Shown: one piece after another, positions 17,420 to 26,634 of the stretch | How positions within the stretch are numbered: the stretch's first letter is position 1 | How the letters are laid out: each line of letters starts with the position of its first letter | Assembly: GCF_019795295.1 (NCBI RefSeq) | Contig: NZ_JAIMCG010000005.1 | Location: 62,001 to 126,000 of the forward strand | DNA from: Cupriavidus sp. AU9028 | Lineage (GTDB): Bacteria > Pseudomonadota > Gammaproteobacteria > Burkholderiales > Burkholderiaceae | Length of the DNA stretch: 64,000 bases | Direction of reading: 5' to 3' | Notes under the pieces: generated by a model | Databases searched by the model: none | What the model saw: the letters and a program-made list of their open reading frames with translations, nothing else | Told to the model about the DNA's origin: nothing | Position numbers and translations under genes: made by a program

Positions 17420-19819
17420 TCACACCTTGCTTGCGGCCGCCACCGGCTCGACGGGCCGCTCGAGCGCGCGGGTAGCCGGGGTCGCCGGCGGCAGCGGCAA
17501 GCCCAGGTACGGGTTGATGGTGTTGAAGCCCGCCCGGTTGCTGCGCCGCTGTGCCACGCCGTTGATCATGCCGCCGGCCATGCGCGCATTGGCGCGCGCC
17601 AGCCGCTTGAGCGCCTCGTCGATCTGCCCCGGCACCGTCACGTCGGCGCGCATCACCAGCATCGTCGAGCCGGCCAGGCTGGCGATCAGCAAGGCGTCCG
17701 CGACCGACAGCACGGGCGGCGTGTCGATGATGACCAGGTCGAAGCGTTGCCGGGCCAGGTGCAGGCTCTCCGACAGCGTGGGCAGCATCAGCAGTTCCGA
17801 CGGGTTGGCCGGCACCGAGCCCGCGGGCAGGATGCTCAGGCGCGCCACCACCGAGGGCTGCACCGCCGCCTGGATCGGCACGCGGCTGGCCAGCACGTCG
17901 GCCAGCCCCGGCTGCGAGGCCTGGCCGAACCAGCTCGCCACCTTGCCGCGCCGCATGTCGGCGTCGATCAGCAGCACCCGTTGCCCAGCCTCGGCAAACA
18001 GCACCGCCAGGTTGACCGCCGTGAAGGTCTTGCCCGCACCCGGCGCGGGGCTGGTGATCGCCAGCACCCGGTCAGGAGCGTCGCGCAGGCCGAAGTGCAG
18101 CGAAGCGCGGACGCTGCGCAGTCCTTCCACCGCCAGCGCATGCGGCGAGCGCCGCGCCAGCAGGAAACGATCGTGCAGTCCGGCCGTGCCGTGCGCGCCA
18201 GTCCCATGGCCATCGGTTCCCTCTCCACGCTCGCGCTCGGCCTCGGGCTGCGTCAGCGCCGCGCCCTTTTCGGGCGCGGCCAGGCGCTTTTCCCGCGACG
18301 GCGAGAACGCGCCCAGCGCACCGAAGCGCCGCTCGAGCTCGGCCTGCCGCTCCAGCTCCGCCTGCTCGTCGCTGTAGGCGACATCGCCCAGCATCGTCAT
18401 GCCCAGCCGCAATTCGGCTTCATTCGCGTCGGCCACTCCCGGACGTACGCGCCGATGCAGCATCACCGCGCCGACCGACAGCAGCAGACCGAGCAGACCG
18501 CCGGCGACCGCCGAGGGCCAGGGGCCCGGGCCGACCGGAATGGTGGAGGCCAGCGCGGCGTCGACAATGCGGACCGAGCTGGAGCGATCGGCCTGCGCGA
18601 TCGACAGCTGCTCGATCCGGCGGCGCAGCGACATGTACATGTCCTCGGCCACCTTGACGTCGCGCGTGAGCGCCACCGACTCCCGCTCAGACAACGACAG
18701 GTTCTGCATGCGGGCATCCAGATCGCGGCGCTCGCGCATCAGCTCGCGGATCTGATTGTCGACGGTCTTCACCTCGTTCGCGTCGGTGGTGAAGCGCTGC
18801 AGCAGCTTGGTACGCTCGAGCCGCAAGGCGGCGATCTGCCGCTGGTACTCCATGCTGCCGCTCAGGTACGACTGCACGTCCTGCGTCGGCTGCAGCGTCC
18901 CCGCCCGCGAGCGGTATCGCGTCAGCGCGGCTTCCGCGCGTTCCAGTTCGGACTGCACCCGCGGCAGCTCGGTGTTGAGGAACGCCAGCGTGCCGGCGGC
19001 ATCGTCCTGGCGCGCGTCGGTGCGGCCGCGGATATAGGCCTGCGCGATGCCGTTGACCAGATTGGCGGCCGCCTTGCGGTCCTCGGCCTGCCAGGCCAGC
19101 CGGACCGTGCCCGCCGCCGTCTCGGTCACGCGCAGCTGCGCGGTGATGTCGTCCACCACCGCGACCGGGTCGCGCCGCAGCAGCGTGAAGCGCGTGCCGG
19201 GCTGCGCATCGATCGACGTGACGGTCAGCTCCACCCCTTCGCCGGCCGCCGCCTCGCCAGCCCTGCCTTCGAGCAGCGTGCGCCCCGCATGGGTGACACG
19301 ATAGGCGCCACCGGACAACACCTCCATCGTCAGCGGCACATTGAGCAGGCGCTCGGGCACGGCCAGCGAGCCGAGCACGACGCGCTCCCCGCCCCAGGCA
19401 TAGCCGAGCTGCGCGGGCCAGACGCCCCGGGGAACGCCAGGATCGGACAGCCGCGCAACCAGCGCACCGATCAACGGAGCACGCACGGGCTCCGCGCTGA
19501 TGCCCAGATGCAGGCTTTCGATCACGGGCGCCGCCACGGCACGGCTTTTCAATATGCTGGCGTCGAATCCGGTCTGTGCTGCCGTGGCGTCCGGCGCCAG
19601 CCCCCGCGCCGCCGCGTCGGCGGCGCCGACCTCGATCAGCGCGGCAGCCTCGTAACGCGGGGGCACGGCAAGTGCGGCGATACCCCCGATCGCAGCGCCG
19701 GCGAGCGCCGCTGCGGCGATCCATCCTGCCCGGTCCTGCAGCGCCCGTGCATAGCCGGGCCGCCGCGGCGGCGCCAGGCTGGAGACTGGAATCTGAGCGG
19801 CGAAAGACATCCTGTCCAC
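17420..19819 (-). CDS. Second Wzc-like copolymerase / tyrosine-kinase-like protein
   Basis: A 799-residue homologue of the Wzc protein at 13972-16218, transcribed towards it. It has an N-terminal Wzz domain with membrane segment (WIAAAALAGAAIGGIAALAV), a periplasmic coiled coil, a second membrane segment (PSAVAGGLLGLLLSVGAVML), and a kinase with Walker A TSPAPGAGKTFT, Walker A' LLIDADMRRG and Walker B LVIIDTPPV. The C-terminal tail (NPYLGLPLPPATPA...) has a single Tyr instead of a cluster, so it may not be autophosphorylated in the usual way. The GTG at 19819 is chosen because AGGAGG lies 5 bases before it; the ATG at 19810 is 14 bases away. Perhaps it sets chain length for a different polymer or modulates the first kinase. 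Confidence 0.9.
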   Translation of the reverse strand: MDRMSFAAQIPVSSLAPPRRPGYARALQDRAGWIAAAALAGAAIGGIAALAVPPRYEAAALIEVGAADAAARGLAPDATAAQTGFDASILKSRAVAAPVIESLHLGISAEPVRAPLIGALVARLSDPGVPRGVWPAQLGYAWGGERVVLGSLAVPERLLNVPLTMEVLSGGAYRVTHAGRTLLEGRAGEAAAGEGVELTVTSIDAQPGTRFTLLRRDPVAVVDDITAQLRVTETAAGTVRLAWQAEDRKAAANLVNGIAQAYIRGRTDARQDDAAGTLAFLNTELPRVQSELERAEAALTRYRSRAGTLQPTQDVQSYLSGSMEYQRQIAALRLERTKLLQRFTTDANEVKTVDNQIRELMRERRDLDARMQNLSLSERESVALTRDVKVAEDMYMSLRRRIEQLSIAQADRSSSVRIVDAALASTIPVGPGPWPSAVAGGLLGLLLSVGAVMLHRRVRPGVADANEAELRLGMTMLGDVAYSDEQAELERQAELERRFGALGAFSPSREKRLAAPEKGAALTQPEAERERGEGTDGHGTGAHGTAGLHDRFLLARRSPHALAVEGLRSVRASLHFGLRDAPDRVLAITSPAPGAGKTFTAVNLAVLFAEAGQRVLLIDADMRRGKVASWFGQASQPGLADVLASRVPIQAAVQPSVVARLSILPAGSVPANPSELLMLPTLSESLHLARQRFDLVIIDTPPVLSVADALLIASLAGSTMLVMRADVTVPGQIDEALKRLARANARMAGGMINGVAQRRSNRAGFNTINPYLGLPLPPATPATRALERPVEPVAAASKV

Positions 19820-19850
19820 GGCAACCTCCTGGTGATGCGGCAAGCGCGGT

Positions 19851-20573
19851 TCATGCTTCGGTGAGGGCTGGCAGCAGCCGATCGAATTCGCGTTTGACCA
19901 GCTTGTAGCATTCGCAGGAATGCTTCTCCAGGCCTGTGCGGTCGAGTACGGTGATATGGCCACGGCTGTGGTGGATCAGACCGAGATCCTCCAGCTTGCC
20001 GGCCGCCTCGGTCACGCCCTCGCGGCGTACGCCGAGCATGTTGGCGATGACCTGCTGCGTGATGACCAGTTCGTTGCTGGCCATGCGGTCCAGCGCCAGC
20101 AGCAGCCAGCGGCACAGCTGCTTGTTCAGCGAATGGTGGCGATTGCAGACGGCCGTCTGCGCGATCTGCGTCAGCACCGCCTGCACGTACAGCAGCGTGA
20201 CGCGCTGCATTGCCGGCGAGCGCTGGAACTCCTGGCGCAGCGTGCCTGCCGAGAGGCGATAGGCGAAGCCGGGCGTGCGCACTTCGACCCGGCACGGCAT
20301 GGTGTCGCCACCGGTCAGCACCGGGATCCCCACCAGCCCTTCGTTGCCGATCGCGGCGATTTCTGCTGTCGCACCGTTCTCCAGCAGCGACAGCATCGAC
20401 ACGATCGCCGTGGTCGGAAAGTAGACGTGATGAATGCGTTGACCCGAATCCGTGAGCAATTGCCCGGCGCGCATGCGCACCAGTTCCAGGTGCCCCGACA
20501 GTGCTTCCCAATCCTTGCGTGGCAGCGCTGCCAGCAACTGGTTGACGTGCAGATCCGAACGTTGACCGATCAT
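19851..20573 (-). CDS. Crp/Fnr-family transcription regulator
   Basis: A 240-residue regulator: N-terminal cyclic-nucleotide-binding-like jelly roll (about 15-130; RAGQLLTDSGQRIHHVYFP, GLVGIPVLTGG) and a C-terminal winged helix (VITQQVIANMLGVRREGVTEAAGKLEDLGLI, about 172-202). The phosphate-binding Arg of cAMP-binding Crp is not evident in the matching loop, and no Fnr-like Cys cluster is present at the N-terminus; two Cys lie late (HSCECY). GGGAG precedes the ATG by 8-9 bases. It is upstream of and co-oriented with the second copolymerase gene (31 bp gap), so it probably controls or is made with it. Confidence 0.88.
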   Translation of the reverse strand: MIGQRSDLHVNQLLAALPRKDWEALSGHLELVRMRAGQLLTDSGQRIHHVYFPTTAIVSMLSLLENGATAEIAAIGNEGLVGIPVLTGGDTMPCRVEVRTPGFAYRLSAGTLRQEFQRSPAMQRVTLLYVQAVLTQIAQTAVCNRHHSLNKQLCRWLLLALDRMASNELVITQQVIANMLGVRREGVTEAAGKLEDLGLIHHSRGHITVLDRTGLEKHSCECYKLVKREFDRLLPALTEA

Positions 20574-21058
20574 TGATTTTCTCCCGATTTTCCCCGCTTC
20601 CGCCGCCTGCATGCCCTGACCTTTTTCGCCTGCTTTTCCAGGGCACGCCGTGCGGCTTGCGTGGTTCACATTAAGTTCCATCTGTGAGGCGCCAAACAGT
20701 AGCCGCACGGCTGAAACCTGTTCATCCTTCGGGCGGTGGGAGAGGAGGGGATGGGCTGTTTCGCCGCTGCAACCAGCGCGCGCCGCAATGGCCTTCACAG
20801 CCACCTCGGCGCGCAGCGCGCCGTGCGCTTCGCCCTTGCTGGCCAACGCGTTTGCGGATGCCCGTGCGCTGCTTCGCAACATGCGCGCGCCTGGGCCGAT
20901 GCGCGCTGCCGTGCACGCGGTCTCAACCATCCGGAGGGGAGTCGATCCGCAGGGTGTAGACCATTGCAGCGCCGGGCCATCCAACAGGGGGAAGGGCACG
21001 GTGGCAGGGTCCGTTGCGTAGGCGCCCATGCGCATGGAAATGCGGAAAAGCAGGTGGC
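20574..21058. other. Gene-free stretch
   Basis: 485 bp between the Crp/Fnr-type gene and the end of the DUF1839 gene. Open frames here have no ribosome-binding site, no recognisable domain and are Arg/Ala-rich as expected of GC-rich antisense frames. The part next to 20600-20680 should hold the promoter of the regulator gene; no clear box was found. Confidence 0.5.
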
Positions 21059-22069
21059 CTAACTGTCGGCTTCGCCCATGTGCGCGGCGAGCGCGGGGAC
21101 AGCGGCGTCATAGCTGGCTTCGAGCTGGTCGAAGCAGTCGTGGCAGAAGTCCGGGCGGCGATTGAGCACCGAGCGGATCAGCCTGAACTGCATCACCATC
21201 GCCTCCGAGGCGATGCGCTGGCATGCGGCGGCAATCGAGGACGGCAGCGGCTGTCCCTGCGCCGCAAGCCAGCGCAGGTACTTGCCGAGCAATTCGAAGT
21301 TCGCGCCCAGCTGCCGCAACACATGGAAGGCGTAGGGATGGAACGCTGCCTCGCCGCGGTCGGCCAACCCTTCCATATGCTGGGGAAAGACACGCCGGTA
21401 GGCAGTCACCGGATTCTGGCGCGGACGCCTGCTCAGGTGGTACCGCAGCAGCGCCAGCGATTCGCGCAGCTGCAGTGGCCCTTGCAGCGGCGGAAAGCGC
21501 CGGCGCACCAGCTCCGCATGCGGCATCAGCAGCCGCTCGTCACCGGCCAGTTCGGGCAGCAAACGGAACAACCCGTCGTAGTCGTCTCCGCGCGCGACGT
21601 GATAGCCGTCGTTGTGGTAGTACCCTACGCCGCGCGCCTCCGGCATCAGCACGTCGATACCGATGACGGTGCGCTCGTGCCGGCACCGATAGCTGATCGC
21701 GCCATTGTCGGGCAGGTAGTAGCCGTCCACTTCGAGCAGCACCACATTGCCGCGCGCGGTCTGCGTCGCGACATGGTGTTCGAGGCCATCGTACAGCGCC
21801 AGTTCCTGCGTGACGATGCCGTACAGCCGCTCGACATCGGTAGCGGGATACTTGAAAAAGGTGAACTGGTCGCCCTCAAAGTCCTGGGCGACGGTGAAGG
21901 CCAGGCCGGCAAGCGGATCCAGCTCCCAGCCGTGCAGCAGCTCGACCCAGAGATCGATATGGCAATTCGTCTGTGGCCAGACGGCCTGTTCCGTATGCAG
22001 GTAATGCGGGTTATGCACGATGTGGTAGCGCTGCGGCCGATCGTCAAACATGCCGGGTCCCCGGGCCAT
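21059..22069 (-). CDS. DUF1839 family protein
   Basis: A 336-residue cytoplasmic protein of the DUF1839 family, biochemical role unknown. FEGDQFTFFKYPATDVERLYG (about 64-84) and the Asp/Tyr-rich blocks NVVLLEVDGYYLPDN and GVGYYHNDGYHV match the family as I know it. Members often occur with acyl-CoA-dehydrogenase-like proteins, an acyl carrier protein and an amino acid:[carrier protein] ligase; here only the dehydrogenase (110 bp upstream, same strand) is present. Two starts are possible: 22069 (used) and 22051, which has a better-placed GGGGA. Confidence 0.72.
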   Translation of the reverse strand: MARGPGMFDDRPQRYHIVHNPHYLHTEQAVWPQTNCHIDLWVELLHGWELDPLAGLAFTVAQDFEGDQFTFFKYPATDVERLYGIVTQELALYDGLEHHVATQTARGNVVLLEVDGYYLPDNGAISYRCRHERTVIGIDVLMPEARGVGYYHNDGYHVARGDDYDGLFRLLPELAGDERLLMPHAELVRRRFPPLQGPLQLRESLALLRYHLSRRPRQNPVTAYRRVFPQHMEGLADRGEAAFHPYAFHVLRQLGANFELLGKYLRWLAAQGQPLPSSIAAACQRIASEAMVMQFRLIRSVLNRRPDFCHDCFDQLEASYDAAVPALAAHMGEADS

Positions 22070-22179
22070 GACGCGTCACGGGCGTCCCGCACGGTTCGGG
22101 CCGGGCCCTGGGCGCAACGCAGGCCGCATACCCTGCCGACTCCAGCGCGGCGTTGCTCCCGGTATTCATTCGGCACTCC

Positions 22180-23376
22180 TCAGTTCGATCGTTCGGCCAG
22201 CAGCAGGCTGGCGGTATTGGTCAGGATGCGGTCGTTGTTGATCATCAGCGGCGCGGACCACAGATCGCGCAGATGACGGCCGAGGCTGAACGGCGTGCCG
22301 TACTTGTAGCCCGCCATGCCGCATGCAAGCAGCGCCAGCTGGACCGCGTCCAGCGCGAGCCGCGACATGGCGGTCTTCAGCCCGTTCATCTCCGCGGCAA
22401 GCGCGAACAGCGCGCTGACCGGCATCGCGGCCTCGCATCGCGACAGCCGCTGGATCGCCGCCTGCAGCCGGCCCTCCATCGTCTGCAGGATGGACAGCGC
22501 TTCTGCTACCCGAGCGGCCGACGGCGGCAGCGCATCCGCCTGCGTGCGCGCCTGCCCGCGCAGAAAGGCCCGGGCCCGTTGCACGGCATCGGCGGCGATG
22601 CCCGTCCATAGCGCGGCCCACAGGATGTGCGACACCGGCATCATGGTCGCGTCGGCGATCTCGCCGAACGCGACCGGTACGATCTGCTCGGCGGTACAGG
22701 TGGCCTCCAGCCGAAAGCCCTGGCTGCAGGTGCCGCGCATGCCCAGCGTGTCCCAGGCGCCGGCCTGCTGCAGCGTATAGTCGCCGCGCATCAGGCAAAC
22801 CAGCACCTGGTCCTCGCGCCCGGCGGCGGCATCGCGGCGCGCCGCCACCAGCAGCGCATCGGCATGGGCGCCGTGCGATATCGCCGGCGCCATCTTGCGC
22901 AGCCGGAAGCGCGCGCCCTCGGACTCCAGGGCGCAGGGTTCGGAATCGGCTGCCTGCTCGGACGTCGCCGAGGCCAGCAGCCACTGACCCGCGGCAACCC
23001 GGGCCAGCAGCGACTCATGCCACAGGCTGCCGCGAGCATGCTCGATCAGGCAGGCGACCTGGATCTGATGCATGGCGAAGATCATGCCGGTCGATGAGCA
23101 GGCCGCGCCCAGCGTGCGGCAGATGGCGGCAACGGTATCCAGCGAGGCCCCGGGGCCGCCCAGATCGGGGGGAACCATCGCGCCCAGCAGTCCGTACTCG
23201 CGCATGGCGTCCACCGCCGCCTGCGGAAAACACGCCTGCCGATCGATCCGGTCCGCCTCGGCCGCGGCAATCGCCGCCACCTCTTGCGCCCCCGCCAGCA
23301 GGTCAGGGCCGGGCCACGCCTCCGGCTGAAGGCTGTGCGGAACCGATTGCGCCGCACGCGCTGCGTCCGCCGTCAT
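22180..23376 (-). CDS. Acyl-CoA dehydrogenase family protein
   Basis: A 398-residue flavoprotein homologue. The N-terminal helical domain (YGLLGAMVPPDLGGPGAS, about 63-80), the middle beta domain (LASATSEQAADSE; MRGTCSQGFRL) and the C-terminal helical domain ending GYKYGTPFSLGRHLRDLWSAPLM are all present. The C-terminal catalytic-base Glu of fatty-acyl-CoA dehydrogenases is not obvious, which fits the variant group found beside DUF1839 proteins, proposed to act on carrier-bound amino acids. The ATG at 23376 gives the normal family N-terminus; the frame is open to 23511. Its substrate is unknown. Confidence 0.82.
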   Translation of the reverse strand: MTADAARAAQSVPHSLQPEAWPGPDLLAGAQEVAAIAAAEADRIDRQACFPQAAVDAMREYGLLGAMVPPDLGGPGASLDTVAAICRTLGAACSSTGMIFAMHQIQVACLIEHARGSLWHESLLARVAAGQWLLASATSEQAADSEPCALESEGARFRLRKMAPAISHGAHADALLVAARRDAAAGREDQVLVCLMRGDYTLQQAGAWDTLGMRGTCSQGFRLEATCTAEQIVPVAFGEIADATMMPVSHILWAALWTGIAADAVQRARAFLRGQARTQADALPPSAARVAEALSILQTMEGRLQAAIQRLSRCEAAMPVSALFALAAEMNGLKTAMSRLALDAVQLALLACGMAGYKYGTPFSLGRHLRDLWSAPLMINNDRILTNTASLLLAERSN

Positions 23377-23597
23377 CGTGCCGCTGCCCACGATTGCTGC
23401 CGGCAGCACCCGTCGCGGCAGGCGTGCGCAACCTTCGCTGCATTGTGGTGTCGTGCCATCCCTTTCTCTCCCTGGGGTCTGCCAAATCCCTATTACGCGG
23501 CACGGACACATCGGTCACGGTGCGCTTGTTCACGCACTTTTTCGGGCAGAGTTCGCCGTCACACACGGGCAAGACACCGGCTTGCCCTCCGTGCCGG

Positions 23598-25007
23598 TCA
23601 ATAGGCGGCCTTGCCGGTCCAGCCATGCAGCGCGGTGCGGGCGATGATGCTCAGGTCCATGCGGAAGGACCAGTTGCGGATGTAGTAGATGTCGAACTCG
23701 ATACGCGCGCGCATCTTCTCCACCGTGTCGGTCTGGCCGCGCAGGCCATTGATCTGCGCCCAGCCGGTAATGCCGGGCTTGACCCGATGGCGCAGCATGT
23801 AGCGGTCGATCAGTTCCTTGTACATCTCGTTGTGCTCGAGTGCATGCGGGCGCGGGCCGACTACCGACATCTCGCCACGCAACACGTTGAGGAACTGCGG
23901 CAACTCGTCCAGGCTGGTGCGGCGCAGGAAGGCGCCGATGCGCGTCACCCGTGGGTCGTCGCGCGTGGCCTGCTTCACCACGTGGTCCTGGTGGACCACC
24001 ATGGTGCGGAACTTGAACACGTTGAACGGCTTGCCATCGATGCCCAGGCGCTTCTGCCGGAACAGCACCGGCCCCGGGGAGGAGAGCTTGACCATCAGCG
24101 CGATCGACAACATCAACGGGGCCAGCCCCAGCAGCGCCATCGCCGCGAACGTGCGGTCGAAACTCTCCTTGAGCACGCCGGTGATGCGCATGTCGGGCGG
24201 ACTGTTCAGGTCGATCACCGGCAGTCCGAGGAACTGGCTGAAGCGGTGCCCCAGCAGTTCGACCGACATGATGTCCGGCACCCAGCGAATGTCGATCAGG
24301 TCATTGCGGAACTGGTAGACGACATCGCACAGGTCGCGGCATGCCGCCATCGGCAGCGTCAGCCAGATCTCGCGCACGTCGTGCTCGCGCACGAAGGCCG
24401 AGATCTCCTGCGGTGCGCGCAGCACCGGAATCCCCTCGGGCAGCGTCTCGTCCTCGTTGTCGCAGAAGATGCCGACTACCTGGTAGCCCGCCGCCGGAAT
24501 CCGCTGCACGCGGCGGAACATCTCGCTGCCCAGGGGCCCATAGCCGAAGATCAGCACGCGCTTGGCATTGATGCCCTGGCGTCGCACGTTGCCCAGCAGA
24601 CGGTACAACACCAGCCGGGCACCGACCAGGGCGACGATCACCGAAAGGAACCAGCTGGTCGACCAGAGGCGCGACACTTGCCCCACCTGATGCATCAGGT
24701 AGGCGAGCACCAGACCGGACACCGCGACCACGCTCCACGCGGCGACGGTACGCAGCGCGAGCGCGGCCCCGCTGCGGCCGCGCCAGGATTCGTACAGGCC
24801 GAAGGCCGGAAAGACGATCAGTGCCGCCACGGCACAGAACGCGGTGAGAAAGCCGTGCACCGGCGCGGCGTTGCCCAGGCCTCCGGCGGGAAACCAGAAG
24901 GCACCCACCAGGATGCCGCATATGCCGATCGTCATTGCGTCGGACACGCGGTACAGCATTTGCAGCGCGGTCTGCCTCTCGACCGCGTACGCGCTCGGCG
25001 TAGCCAT
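23598..25007 (-). CDS. Undecaprenyl-phosphate hexose-1-phosphate transferase (WcaJ/WbaP-like)
   Basis: Starts EPS synthesis by moving a sugar-1-phosphate, probably glucose, onto undecaprenyl phosphate in the inner membrane. The 469-residue protein has four N-terminal membrane segments (about 15-130), a Rossmann-like CoA-binding fold (RVLIFGYGPLGSEMFRRV, about 146), then a re-entrant helix (AAMALLGLAPLMLSIALMVKL) and the catalytic domain: SSPGPVLFRQKRLG, FKFRTM, TRIGAFLRRTSLDELPQF and VGPRPHA (about 300-400). GGGAG stands 8 bases before the ATG. It follows the PAP2 gene on the same strand. Confidence 0.95.
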   Translation of the reverse strand: MATPSAYAVERQTALQMLYRVSDAMTIGICGILVGAFWFPAGGLGNAAPVHGFLTAFCAVAALIVFPAFGLYESWRGRSGAALALRTVAAWSVVAVSGLVLAYLMHQVGQVSRLWSTSWFLSVIVALVGARLVLYRLLGNVRRQGINAKRVLIFGYGPLGSEMFRRVQRIPAAGYQVVGIFCDNEDETLPEGIPVLRAPQEISAFVREHDVREIWLTLPMAACRDLCDVVYQFRNDLIDIRWVPDIMSVELLGHRFSQFLGLPVIDLNSPPDMRITGVLKESFDRTFAAMALLGLAPLMLSIALMVKLSSPGPVLFRQKRLGIDGKPFNVFKFRTMVVHQDHVVKQATRDDPRVTRIGAFLRRTSLDELPQFLNVLRGEMSVVGPRPHALEHNEMYKELIDRYMLRHRVKPGITGWAQINGLRGQTDTVEKMRARIEFDIYYIRNWSFRMDLSIIARTALHGWTGKAAY

Positions 25008-25114
25008 GGCCAATCTCCCTAGTCTCAGCGTCCTTGCGACGTCGAGGCATGGTGGCGTGCACGTCCGTCGAGGTCTGTTGGATCTCTCACAGAAATCCAG
25101 CTGGCACGGGGGTT

Positions 25115-25870
25115 TCAGACCATTCCCGTGTACCGCGCGATGTGTGCCTGAGCGGGTGCCCGGGCAGGGCCCGCCGGCACGGCGGAGCCAGGCCAGCGGA
25201 ACGGGCGTTCCTTGGCAGACAGGTACACGACAATGCGCTCCAGCCACTGCTGCGTTGGTATCTCGATGCGGCTGACGGTGATGCCCAGCGCAAGTACCGC
25301 CACCGCCGCCAGGTGCGTGCGCGAGGCGCGCCGCTGTGCGATGTCGCGGCAGCCGGCAAGAAACACGAACGATGCGCCAAAGCCGAGCGCCAGCCCTGCG
25401 ACGACTTCGCTGACCGAATGCGCCTGCAACGCCAGGCGCGACATGCCAACCAGCACGGCAAGCACGATGCCGACGGCCGCGCCGGCCATCCCCTTGAGCG
25501 GGAGCATGCTCGCGCCGGGCCGCGCCGCTGGCGCCAGGGGAGCGCTGGCCCTGGCCAAATGGTGCATCAGGGCGGGCAGCACCAGCGCCGCCAGCATGCT
25601 GTGGCCCGAAACACCGGTGAAGGCGAGTTCGGGTACGCCGAGGCCCCAGCCGAGGAAGGCGAGCTTGGACAGCAGGGTCAGCAGCGACGACGCAAGACAG
25701 ATCCGAACCCAGCGCGCAGCGCTGTCCCTCTGCCCTGCGTTCCACATCCACAGGCACAGCAGCACCGCGCAGGGCAGCAGCAGTGCAGCCTCGCCCAGAC
25801 GCGTGATCAGCGTCCAGTCCATGGACCAACGCAGGAACCGATCGGAGAGGGACAGCGAATGCCAGTTCAT
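25115..25870 (-). CDS. PAP2-family membrane phosphatase
   Basis: A 251-residue integral membrane protein with about six hydrophobic segments. PAP2 motifs are SGHSM (about 97-101) and SRLALQAHSVSEVVAG (about 150-165, with the catalytic His), matching the second and third motifs of lipid-phosphate phosphatases. Beside a WcaJ/WbaP-like enzyme it may recycle undecaprenyl pyrophosphate released by polymerisation; that is inferred. The start is uncertain (25870 used, 25903 possible); neither has a strong ribosome-binding site. Confidence 0.82.
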   Translation of the reverse strand: MNWHSLSLSDRFLRWSMDWTLITRLGEAALLLPCAVLLCLWMWNAGQRDSAARWVRICLASSLLTLLSKLAFLGWGLGVPELAFTGVSGHSMLAALVLPALMHHLARASAPLAPAARPGASMLPLKGMAGAAVGIVLAVLVGMSRLALQAHSVSEVVAGLALGFGASFVFLAGCRDIAQRRASRTHLAAVAVLALGITVSRIEIPTQQWLERIVVYLSAKERPFRWPGSAVPAGPARAPAQAHIARYTGMV

Positions 25871-26260
25871 GAGCAGGGAGACCGCGCGCGGACATCGGGC
25901 CATGGCAGGCCCGATATCGGCACTCTTGTTCTTTTGGTTGATGGATGCGAGCGAGTCGATTCGCTATCGTCGCTTCTGTGGTGGGTCAGGCGGAATCGGC
26001 CTGCCACATTTTGGAGCCCGCATGGTCCCCCGGTCTGCGGGCTTCCTTTTTTTCTGGCGCGGCGCTCGCCCGGCGTTCGACGGCCCGCCAGCGCACAAGG
26101 GGGAAAAGAACGGACCGCGGCGCCGGCATCGTTGCCGACACCATCGCCGCGGTCGCGCAGATCCGGTCGCCTGGCCGCGACCGGGACACGCACGCACGCA
26201 TGCCCAGACATGCGTGACCGGCAGTGCCGGCTCCCCCGAACGCGCGTGCTGATCCCCCCT
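25871..26260. other. Gene-free stretch with a plus-strand hairpin terminator
   Basis: 390 bp between two minus-strand genes. No gene is supported, but it holds a convincing terminator in the plus direction (26015-26053), opposite to all flanking genes. See the separate entry and finding. Confidence 0.6.
26015..26053 (+). terminator. Orphan plus-strand terminator
   Basis: AGCCCGCA (26015-26022), 13-nt loop, TGCGGGCT (26036-26043), TCC, then seven T (26047-26053). No plus-strand gene lies upstream for at least several kb; the opposite orientation has no T-run. Confidence 0.7.
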
Positions 26261-26536
26261 TCACTGCTTGTGCAATCCCGGTTCGCCGCACGCGGAGGTA
26301 TAGCTTTGCGCCAGGCCTGCCGCAACCCGGCGGCGGGCTTCGCGCTCGCCTGCCTCGCATGCCGCGAGCCGCGCGGCGTGCTCGCTGACGAAGGAGCAGC
26401 CATGCACCTCGCCGCGGTACAGCAGCGCTTCGCTGCGCTCCAGCCGCAACCGCAGCTCGAAGCAGCAGGCCCACTTGTTCCGCCCCTCCCGCACGGCAAA
26501 GCCGTGAACTACCAGAATGCCAGCACCTGCCGCCAT
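26261..26536 (-). CDS. Small hypothetical protein
   Basis: Not recognised. A 91-residue product starting MAAGAGILVVHGFAVREGRN, with a beta-rich first half (KWACCFELRLRLERSEALLY), then HGCSFVSEHAARLAACEAGE and an Arg/Ala-rich helix to the end. A strong GGGGGA sits 4-5 bases before the ATG at 26536, which is the main support. It has no signal peptide or membrane segment. It is on the same strand as the receiver-like gene about 100 bp upstream and might be cotranscribed. Confidence 0.55.
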   Translation of the reverse strand: MAAGAGILVVHGFAVREGRNKWACCFELRLRLERSEALLYRGEVHGCSFVSEHAARLAACEAGEREARRRVAAGLAQSYTSACGEPGLHKQ

Positions 26537-26634
26537 GTTTCCCCCAGCGCCCGAACTCCGGCGGCCGGCACCTCGGGGGCCGCGCCATGCCGGCAGCGTA
26601 CCGTGAGCATAGGGCGAGAGAACGACAGGCGACA

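Noticed and set aside
19851-21035. A 394-residue version of the Crp/Fnr-type protein
   Set aside because: The first 150 residues have no domain, and the ATG at 20573 has GGGAG at the right distance and gives the usual family length.
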